From: Akkermansiaceae bacterium
GTDB lineage: Bacteria > Verrucomicrobiota > Verrucomicrobiia > Verrucomicrobiales > Akkermansiaceae
Direction of reading: 5' to 3'
Length of the DNA stretch: 11,508 nucleotides
Assembly: GCA_025457805.1 (NCBI GenBank)
Contig: JALOTR010000024.1
Location: 1 to 11,508, forward strand
In this document: positions 6,201 to 11,508 of the stretch, piece by piece
How the letters are laid out: every line of letters starts with the position of its first letter
How positions within the stretch are numbered: position 1 is the first letter of the stretch
Program-made: the position numbers and the translations under genes
The notes under the pieces: generated by a model
What the model was told of the DNA's origin: nothing
Seen by the model: only the letters and a program-made list of their open reading frames with translations
Database searches by the model: none

Positions 6201-9200
6201 CGAGAATGGCTCGACCGCCACCGTGGACACAGTGCCGATCAGGGTGGGCACCGAGTTGCCGCCGTTGCGGATGCCGCTCACGTTGTGGGCGGTCACGCTG
6301 CGGTCCATGAAGTTTTGGACAAACAAGGTATTTCCATCCGCCGAGAGCGTGAGTCCCTGCGGCGCGCGACCGGCATCGAAGCGGGTGATTTCCACATGGT
6401 TCCAGGTATCCACCACGGCCACGGCGCGGCTGCCTTCGAGGGCGACGAAGGTGAGGATGCCGGAGGGATCGTGGCAAACGGCGGTGGGAGTGCCCGCGTC
6501 ATTGAAATCGATGCGCGCGGGGTGGTCTTCCGCGAGGGTTCCCATCACCACCCGCGAGGCGATCGGCCGGACGGCGCTGTCATGGGTGAGCGGCTGGCCA
6601 TCGCGCAGGGTGCCGCGCTTGATGTTGTCCTGCTTGGAGGGGATCCATGCGGAAATGCCATCCGGCGTGATCACCGGCGCGCCGAGGTAATTCGGAATGC
6701 CGCGGCCGGAAATGGAAGTATCCGGAGCCTCGTTGTGGCGCAGGATCACGGTGCGGTCGATGGCGGCGTTGCTTCCATTGACCACGACAATTTCACCGCC
6801 ACGGCCGGTGGTGTTGATGGTGGCGGTGTTTTCGCCGGGCAGGAGCGGCGTGATGAATCGGCTCACCAGCACGCGGGCTCCATCGTGACTGACAGAGAGG
6901 TGGCGGGGATCGGCACCGATGGCGGTGTTGGCCAGCGTGGCTCCGGTGCTGGGGTTGAGTTTCAACAAGCGCCCGGTGGCTTCCAGCGTGAGCCAGGCAG
7001 CCGTGCCCACGGGATCGAAGGCGAGGCCGAAGGGACGCGAACCGCGCGGCATGGGCAGAGTTTGCACCACGGCAAGCGTGGTCGGGCTGATGATGGAAAT
7101 GGCAGAACCTTTCGCACAAGCCACCCAGATGCGGCCATCCGGGGCCACGGCGAGGGTCCGGGGTGAGGCGGCGACCGGGATTTCGGCGAGTTTCGCGCGG
7201 GTCACGGCGTCGAGAACCGCCACCGTATCGGAGTCCGGATTGGCCACCCAGACGCGGTGATTTCCGGTGCTGCGGCGCTCAACCACGATGCTCGACGAAG
7301 CGCTCGGAGCACGGGCGGTGAGCGCTGCGGACACACCTTGATAGAAACTGGTGGTCAGCGTGCGGCCGGTGTCATCGGTGACGGTGAGCGTGACGAGGTA
7401 ACGGCCGGGATTGGCGAACACATGGCTGGCATTCGGAGAACTCGAAAACGCCGTTTCCGGACTGCCATCGCCGAAATTCCACTTGAAGCGCAGGTTGTTT
7501 CCACCCGTGGCGGAGGCCGTGAAGTTATTCGCCGCGCCGCTGCCCACGGCGCCGCCGGTGAGGGGCGTGAGTTCGAAGGGCGCATTGACCGTCCACAGGA
7601 AGGACACACTCACAGGCGGATTCACGCCATCGCTGGCGCTGACGGTGACCGTTTGCGATCCGGTGGCGGTGGGGATGCCGGAAATGAGGCCGCCGGGATT
7701 GATGCTGAGGCCGGCGGGGAGATTGGTGGCGGTGAAAACAAGTGGATCGTTTTCCGGATCGGTCGCCGCAATCTGGCGGGAAACCGCGGTGCCGGTGACG
7801 GCGACGAGCGAGCCGGGATTGGTCACAACCGGCGGAAGCGAGAGACTGGGCAGCTTGTTGGCATCCATCGCCATGTCCCAGGCGAGGATTTCATGGGCAT
7901 TGAAGGAACCGCCGGTGGCCCCGGTGAATCCGAACCACGCCTGCTGGCCGACAAGGGCGGCGAGGTCGATCGAGCTGAGCGTGATGACCGGAGTGGCCGG
8001 GCGGGTCTTGGTGACTGCCTGCGAAAGGTAAACGCGGAGTGTGTTGGTGGTGCCGTCGTATTCGACCCAGGCGGTGTGATCGATCCCGTCTTCCAGATCG
8101 AAGGATGGCGTGTGGGTGGCCAAATGATTGGTCACCACGCCGTTGGTCAGCACGCCGATGTGGTTGGCATTCGGGTCATTGGTGCCGATGAAACTATCGA
8201 ACTCCACCGCGAGGCTGGAAGCGATGCCACCGTAGCCGAGCGATCCACCACCGGTGCCAAGCGCGGAGGCGGAAACGCCTTGCACGACGAAGGCGAATCC
8301 ATCCGCGCCGTCTGCTGCTCCGGATTGGCGGAAAACGAATCGGCTGACAAACGAAGTATTTCCCCGCACCGGGAACGATTGCGTCAGCCATGCGCTGCCC
8401 GCTTGGTTGGCGGTGGCAGGCGTGAGGCGGAGTCGGGATGAAGTGACTGAGGCATTGCCATTGACGGTGAGCCCGGTGGCGGATGGGAAAGTGGCAAACT
8501 CATGCGAGCGGGTGATCGGGGCCAGCGTCCAGGTGAAGCTCTGGCTCGCGGTGCTGATGCTGTCTGTGGCCGAGACGGTGACATTGAAAGTTCCGGTCAC
8601 CGTCGGGGTGCCGGTGATGCTGCCGGTGGCTGGGTTGATGGACAGTCCGGCAGGCAGACCGGTGGCGGAAAATGCCAAGGTGGCACCGGCGGGAGCCCTG
8701 CTTGTTAGATTGAGCGAAACAAGCTCGCCGGTGTAGCCGGATTGATTGCCGGGGCTGGTGAGTGCGACCGAGAACACCGGATCCACTTGGAAAATCCGCG
8801 ATACCGAGTGCACGCCGGCTGAGTTGAGTCCGAAGAGCATCCAGTAACCGGGCAGCAGGACGTTGACGTTGCGGTGGGCGTTGATCCGATAAACTCCGGG
8901 GCTGGTTTCCGTGAACGAAGGCTCCAGGAAGCGCTGGTCGGTATTGACCGAGTGGGTCACCGCCGAGATGCGGATCATGGTAAAGCGCGAGAGGCCAGGC
9001 GTGGCGTTCACTGTGAAGCTGGTGCCCACGCCGATCTTGGCTGGCACGGAGGAAATCACAGGCCGCGTGGCCAAGGTGCCAGTGGCGGTGAAGAGTGTGG
9101 GCGGGGTGTAAATTTCCGCATCGCGGTGGTCCGCCGCATTTCCGCCTAGGCCGCCACCGCCGGCCCAGACGCGGCCATCGGGGAGCAGGAGTGCCACCGA

Positions 9201-10790
9201 GTGATAGTTCCGCGGCACGGCATGATTGGCAACGGTGCGCCAGGTTTCGGTTTGCGGATTCCAGATTTCCGGAGTGAGCACGGAAGCGGCATCGCTGAAT
9301 TTCACCCCGCCGTTTCCGCCGATGATCATGACCTCGCCATTGGGGAGGACGACGGAGTTATGGAATTGCCGCGCGATGGTCATCGGCGCGATCGAGGTGA
9401 CGGCCGGAGTGGAGCCACGCAAATCCACCTTATAACTCGCGGTGGTGCTGGTGCCGGTGGTGGAATCGCTGCCCGAGGTGGTCGTCGCTCCGCCGCCTGC
9501 GACGACGATGCGGCCCTCGTTATACATGGCAAATGCACCTTCTTTCGGATAGTGGGTGCCGGGGACGTTGTTGTTGGCAAAAGTCAGCGAACCGGTGCCG
9601 GAAGTGGTTACCCAGTTCATGCGATCGGTGGGGCCGAAGTGGAACAGGTTTCCATTCGGCGCGAGCATCAGGAAGGGATGCCAGATGTTGATATATCCGG
9701 GTTCCGCAGTGACGGCGGACCAGCCGATGCCGGAGAGCCTGCGCCAACCGGTGGCCTCGTTCCAAAGTTCCGCCGTATTTGATCCGCCGCTGCCGCTCAC
9801 GGTGAAAACGCCACCGTCCGGCAAGGCCACGCTGGGGTTATACCAGCGCGGGTCATTCATGTTCGGCAAGGCACTCCATGCATTGGCATTCCAATCGAAG
9901 ATACTCGAAAGCCGGGTGGTGGCGCGGCCGCCGTTGACGACGAGTCGGCCGTCCGGCAGCAAGGCCGTGCCGCCGCAGAACATGTCATGGCGGTTGTTGT
10001 TCACTTCCACGAATTGACCGGTCGCCGGATCCCAAACCGCGGCGAAGGTAAACTCCGGTCCGCTCGGGAAAGTGGTGCGCTGGTTGGAAGCGAAGGTGAG
10101 GAGTCTTCCGTTAGGCAACAACGACGCGGTCACCGGAATGTGCGGCGTCCATGGAATGATGGATCCCCAGGCGCCACGCGCGTTCGGGCCGGTGCCGGTG
10201 ACCGTTTCCTTGGCCACGGAGCGGTCCGGGCTGATGAGCGCGAGGGCGGCCTCGGCCACTGCGGCTTCTTTCTTGGCGGCGGCAGCGGCGGTGGCGGCGG
10301 CTTTGGCAGCGGCGATTTTTGCATCGGCGTCTCTGGACGCGGCGGCGACTGCGGCTGCTGCTTTGGTGGCGGCGGCCTTGGCCTTGGCGGCTTGGGCTTT
10401 GGCAGCCTTCGCGGCGGCAGGCTTGGCAGAAGCGGCTTTGGCTGCGGCAGATCTCGCCGCAGCGGCTCTGGAAGCGGCGATTTTTTCCGCAGCGGTCTTG
10501 GCGGCGATGGCTTTGTCGGCAGCAGTTTTCGCGGCAGCTGCCTTGGACGCAGCGGCCTCGGCAGCGATTTCCTTGGTCGCGGCGAGTTGCGTGGCGGAGC
10601 GGCGTTGGGCCGTGATTTTTTCAATCGTCACCGCGTCGCGCGCCGGATCGAACTTGGGTGCAAGCGCAGCCGCAGCGGCGGCAAATTCGTCTTCAGCAGC
10701 ATGATCGATATCGGCACGCACTTGCGGTGCGGCAGCCATGGCGAGCGCGGAAAAAATTCCGAGGGAGCGGTGAAATGGGAGACGGCTCAT
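3237..10790 (-). CDS. Giant secreted mosaic protein: copper radical oxidase + lectin + beta-propeller + di-heme cytochrome module
   Basis: This 2517-residue protein starts at ATG 10790-10788 with a signal peptide (hydrophobic 9-21, likely cleavage after VRA, residue 26). Domains follow in order. 74-186 is a Lys/Ala helix. 203-670 is a galactose-oxidase/glyoxal-oxidase-like kelch propeller plus C-terminal E-set; the catalytic set is present as Cys272 (HDMFCGG), Tyr317 (RWYNPS), Tyr529-His530 (NYHSVALLLPDGR) and His613 (THSVNTDQR). 671-757 and 981-1070 are He_PIG-type Ig domains (LPAGLSINP). 762-976 is a legume-type lectin with ADGFAFVVQG and metal-site residues in AVEFDSF and DPNANHIG. 1071-1153 is a PKD domain (WNFGDGS). 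1170-1505 is a YVTN-like propeller. 1526-1772 is a MauG/CCP-like module with CASCH at 1556-1560 and 1681-1685 and TAPYLHDGS. 1782-1977 is concanavalin-like. 1978-2057 is Ig-like. 2062-2214 has a DADGDSYPEG spacer. 2215-2517 resembles TIGR02597. It overlaps the upstream peroxidase gene as ATGA, with no clear Shine-Dalgarno, so translation is probably coupled. The substrate is unknown; export is near certain. The gene is GC-rich with long antisense shadow frames. Confidence 0.93.
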   Translation of the reverse strand: MSRLPFHRSLGIFSALAMAAAPQVRADIDHAAEDEFAAAAAALAPKFDPARDAVTIEKITAQRRSATQLAATKEIAAEAAASKAAAAKTAADKAIAAKTAAEKIAASRAAAARSAAAKAASAKPAAAKAAKAQAAKAKAAATKAAAAVAAASRDADAKIAAAKAAATAAAAAKKEAAVAEAALALISPDRSVAKETVTGTGPNARGAWGSIIPWTPHIPVTASLLPNGRLLTFASNQRTTFPSGPEFTFAAVWDPATGQFVEVNNNRHDMFCGGTALLPDGRLVVNGGRATTRLSSIFDWNANAWSALPNMNDPRWYNPSVALPDGGVFTVSGSGGSNTAELWNEATGWRRLSGIGWSAVTAEPGYINIWHPFLMLAPNGNLFHFGPTDRMNWVTTSGTGSLTFANNNVPGTHYPKEGAFAMYNEGRIVVAGGGATTTSGSDSTTGTSTTASYKVDLRGSTPAVTSIAPMTIARQFHNSVVLPNGEVMIIGGNGGVKFSDAASVLTPEIWNPQTETWRTVANHAVPRNYHSVALLLPDGRVWAGGGGLGGNAADHRDAEIYTPPTLFTATGTLATRPVISSVPAKIGVGTSFTVNATPGLSRFTMIRISAVTHSVNTDQRFLEPSFTETSPGVYRINAHRNVNVLLPGYWMLFGLNSAGVHSVSRIFQVDPVFSVALTSPGNQSGYTGELVSLNLTSRAPAGATLAFSATGLPAGLSINPATGSITGTPTVTGTFNVTVSATDSISTASQSFTWTLAPITRSHEFATFPSATGLTVNGNASVTSSRLRLTPATANQAGSAWLTQSFPVRGNTSFVSRFVFRQSGAADGADGFAFVVQGVSASALGTGGGSLGYGGIASSLAVEFDSFIGTNDPNANHIGVLTNGVVTNHLATHTPSFDLEDGIDHTAWVEYDGTTNTLRVYLSQAVTKTRPATPVITLSSIDLAALVGQQAWFGFTGATGGSFNAHEILAWDMAMDANKLPSLSLPPVVTNPGSLVAVTGTAVSRQIAATDPENDPLVFTATNLPAGLSINPGGLISGIPTATGSQTVTVSASDGVNPPVSVSFLWTVNAPFELTPLTGGAVGSGAANNFTASATGGNNLRFKWNFGDGSPETAFSSSPNASHVFANPGRYLVTLTVTDDTGRTLTTSFYQGVSAALTARAPSASSSIVVERRSTGNHRVWVANPDSDTVAVLDAVTRAKLAEIPVAASPRTLAVAPDGRIWVACAKGSAISIISPTTLAVVQTLPMPRGSRPFGLAFDPVGTAAWLTLEATGRLLKLNPSTGATLANTAIGADPRHLSVSHDGARVLVSRFITPLLPGENTATINTTGRGGEIVVVNGSNAAIDRTVILRHNEAPDTSISGRGIPNYLGAPVITPDGISAWIPSKQDNIKRGTLRDGQPLTHDSAVRPIASRVVMGTLAEDHPARIDFNDAGTPTAVCHDPSGILTFVALEGSRAVAVVDTWNHVEITRFDAGRAPQGLTLSADGNTLFVQNFMDRSVTAHNVSGIRNGGNSVPTLIGTVSTVAVEPFSAEILLGKQLFYDTKDNRVALQEYISCASCHADAGQDGRVWDFTGFGEGLRNTITLHGQAEQGNYHWTGNFDEIQDFEGQIRNFAGGTGLISNGNPHPTLGTPNAGRSGDLDALAAYLDSLTETDVSPARQDPQTLPESAARGREVFMTADCASCHGGPEFTLSDTGVLRDVGTAKPASGKRLGGPLPGFDIPTLRGLWATAPYLHDGSAPTISAAISAHSGVNLTSTQLTDLQNYLLNIDEEIQVAPAILTEFVETFDGSTLNASRWQLGTPFGQLFAPVDPLVTVAVQSGRLGITPRTNNPIEGYNGVISRDLIDLRGAAVEVSVDPSGGTSDSWLALASGNRDFLVIGREGGVLWIEQTIDGVRDVSIVDYVPSAHRLWRIKHDSATDRILFQLSANGTTWTTARSVARTINIRSMRIELGGGSYVPESAPGTAWFDYVLLSRPPVAPSIASFTASPQEISAGGSATLRWTVNPGSSALTSLTVNGQNLLGSQELVVTPSQTTTYTLSATSLAGTVNATTTIVIRPTAGGLSYADWVAAFGGTGSINADADGDSYPEGLEYALGLDPGSGSSNRSTLPGANPAIARGVRLERSVSSNGARRFDLVFTRPVTPLPDIGFGYWLERSENMENWAISANLNGAGASDIPDLLEIRVTPLGDGTEEVRAGYRYLPKYFVRLAVYLPGGAVRSAPFGWMNRGLHFGENLIAPPFARESVFGGNFTSTTSSLSDAAASWSVNQWQGHFAHITSGPAEGTMLRISSNSSNVLSFDGESPALLTRLASGSGSTYVIRRSHTLASLFGANNQDNLIAGPAASADLIELVNPNSSFTEYYFDGNWKPVATPANNAASVIVPPTDAFYLRRRSFQQSDMHFFGEVILGKRVAPIRSGISMPGTWNPIETANLETLGVNSFFTPSTANTWSSNIYLEIGTGGGLYPHYLKTGAGWRYYEDDSTPAGSTAFPATQSWIFIRNGPEQLWIREPAFNYTR
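10235..10571 (-). repeat. Lys/Ala-rich low-complexity coding segment
   Basis: Codons for residues 74-186 of the giant protein are dominated by Ala (GCC/GCG/GCA) with Lys every three to seven residues, in irregular AAAKTAA and AAKAAA units. The encoded stretch has almost no Gly and a single Pro (in SAKPAAAK), so a long single alpha helix is expected. It separates the signal peptide region from the oxidase domain. It may be a spacer, a periplasm- or wall-spanning stalk, or a polycationic surface-binding segment. Confidence 0.85.
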
Positions 10791-11508
10791 GGTGTGGGGG
10801 GAAGTGGGGATGCAGGGGATGCGGCGGGGGCAGCGGCGGAGGGAGCGGGCAGGCGGGTATCGGTGAGAGTGCGGAGGAAGGAGACGAGTTCGCTTTTTTC
10901 CAAATCGGATAGCCCGAGGCCACCGGCGGGATGTTTGGCGAGATTGGGATCGAGGTTGGGTCGGCGGATCACGCCGGAGTTATAGTGTTCCACCACTTCC
11001 TCCAGCGTGGCGAAGCGCCCGTCGTGCATGTAGGGAGCGCGCAGGTCCACATTGCGGAGGCTCGGAGTTTTGAATTTGCCCCGATCCGCCTCGCTGCCGG
11101 TCACGATCATTCGCCCGAGGTCGGAATCCGCGAGATCGAGGCCATTGTCATGGAAGGCATTGTCGGTGAAAAGCATGCCGCCGTGACAGTGGAAACAATC
11201 CGCTCCGCGCAAGCCGCGCTCCGGGGCGTGCTCGGTGACGAACAATTGCAATCCGCGTTTTTCCTGCTCGCTGAGTTCACCGGCACGACGCAGGGCAAGA
11301 TCGAAGCGCGATTCGTGGGAAAGTTTTGTGAGAAGAAATTGTTCCAAGGCGAGCGCCAAACGCTCGACGGTCACGCCCGGCGACCCAAAGGCCTTGGCAA
11401 ACGATTTCTGATAGACCGGATCGCCCGATAACTTAGAAACGACATTCTCCGGCGTCTCATTCATTTCATGCGGATCCGAGATCGGCATCAGCACCTGCTC
11501 GCGCAACG
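10787..11508 (-). CDS. Cytochrome c peroxidase / MauG-family di-heme protein (C-terminal part, cut by window edge)
   Basis: The frame is open to the right edge, so the N-terminus and first heme domain lie outside. The first visible codon is internal (a TTG), not a start. About 240 residues are visible. LREQVLMPISDPHEMN matches the mid-protein signature of bacterial di-heme peroxidases (typically LEEQALxPxxxPxEM). The second heme motif is CFHCH at visible residues 104-108, followed by MLFTDNAFHDNGL, then FKTPSLRNVDLRAPYMHDGR (145-164), all hallmarks of the family. The tail after about 218 is rich in Pro and Ala. The family is periplasmic and reduces H2O2 or, in MauG, oxidises protein residues to make cofactors. 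The stop at 10787-10789 overlaps the start of the oxidase-cytochrome giant (ATGA), so the two are co-transcribed and probably act together. Confidence 0.9.
   Translation of the reverse strand, partial: LREQVLMPISDPHEMNETPENVVSKLSGDPVYQKSFAKAFGSPGVTVERLALALEQFLLTKLSHESRFDLALRRAGELSEQEKRGLQLFVTEHAPERGLRGADCFHCHGGMLFTDNAFHDNGLDLADSDLGRMIVTGSEADRGKFKTPSLRNVDLRAPYMHDGRFATLEEVVEHYNSGVIRRPNLDPNLAKHPAGGLGLSDLEKSELVSFLRTLTDTRLPAPSAAAPAASPASPLPPTP

Noticed and set aside
4098-8441. Long forward frames antisense to the giant gene (for example 4098-5270, 5586-7166, 7257-8441)
   Set aside because: They are open because of high GC codon use on the minus strand, and give Gly/Ala/Arg-rich translations without domains. 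The minus frame has clear conserved domains throughout.

Overview
The window looks like a chromosomal segment of a Verrucomicrobiota bacterium (Verrucomicrobiales, Luteolibacter/Haloferula-like). This rests on a giant secreted mosaic protein with a 'DADGDSYPEG' calcium-type spacer and a C-terminal domain like the Verrucomicrobia-restricted TIGR02597 family. The antitoxin/ParE pair also fits the style of that phylum. The assignment is inference from protein style only.

Left part (1-2661, all genes on +): a run of small unrelated genes whose layout matches an integron gene-cassette array. In order these are the 3' end of a membrane protein gene (1-185), an attC-like site (196-324), a signal-peptidase-fold lipoprotein that has lost both catalytic residues (337-858), and a second attC-like site (879-1006). 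They are followed by an antitoxin gene (1049-1255) overlapping a chimeric ParE-like gene (1252-1632), a third attC-like site (1644-1732), a possible 46-residue ORF (1715-1855), and a membrane protein with leucine-rich-variant-like motifs (1852-2661). Each of the three sites starts 11-20 bases after a stop codon, runs from an AAC box to a GTT box, and ends in a similar CGTTC-C-AGAA context.

Middle (2662-3236): a gene-free stretch between convergent genes. It holds a possible terminator, then a dense cluster of GC-rich repeats: a 66 bp direct repeat and four copies of a 58 bp unit, three of them in tandem. A hairpin sits just past the stop of the minus-strand operon.

Right part (3237-11508, all on -): a two-gene operon. 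The upstream gene, cut by the window edge, is the C-terminal half of a di-heme cytochrome c peroxidase/MauG-type protein. Its stop overlaps (ATGA) the start of a 2517-residue exported protein. That protein joins a long Lys/Ala helix, a galactose-oxidase/glyoxal-oxidase-type copper radical oxidase with its active-site residues intact, Ig-like domains, a legume-type lectin domain, a PKD domain, a YVTN-type beta-propeller, a two-CXXCH cytochrome/MauG-like module, a second concanavalin-like domain and a C-terminal adhesive or structural part. Copper radical oxidases make H2O2 and di-heme peroxidases consume it, so the operon reads as a possible linked extracytoplasmic oxidase-peroxidase system with glycan-binding domains. 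This oxidase/lectin/di-heme fusion is the most unusual item in the window.
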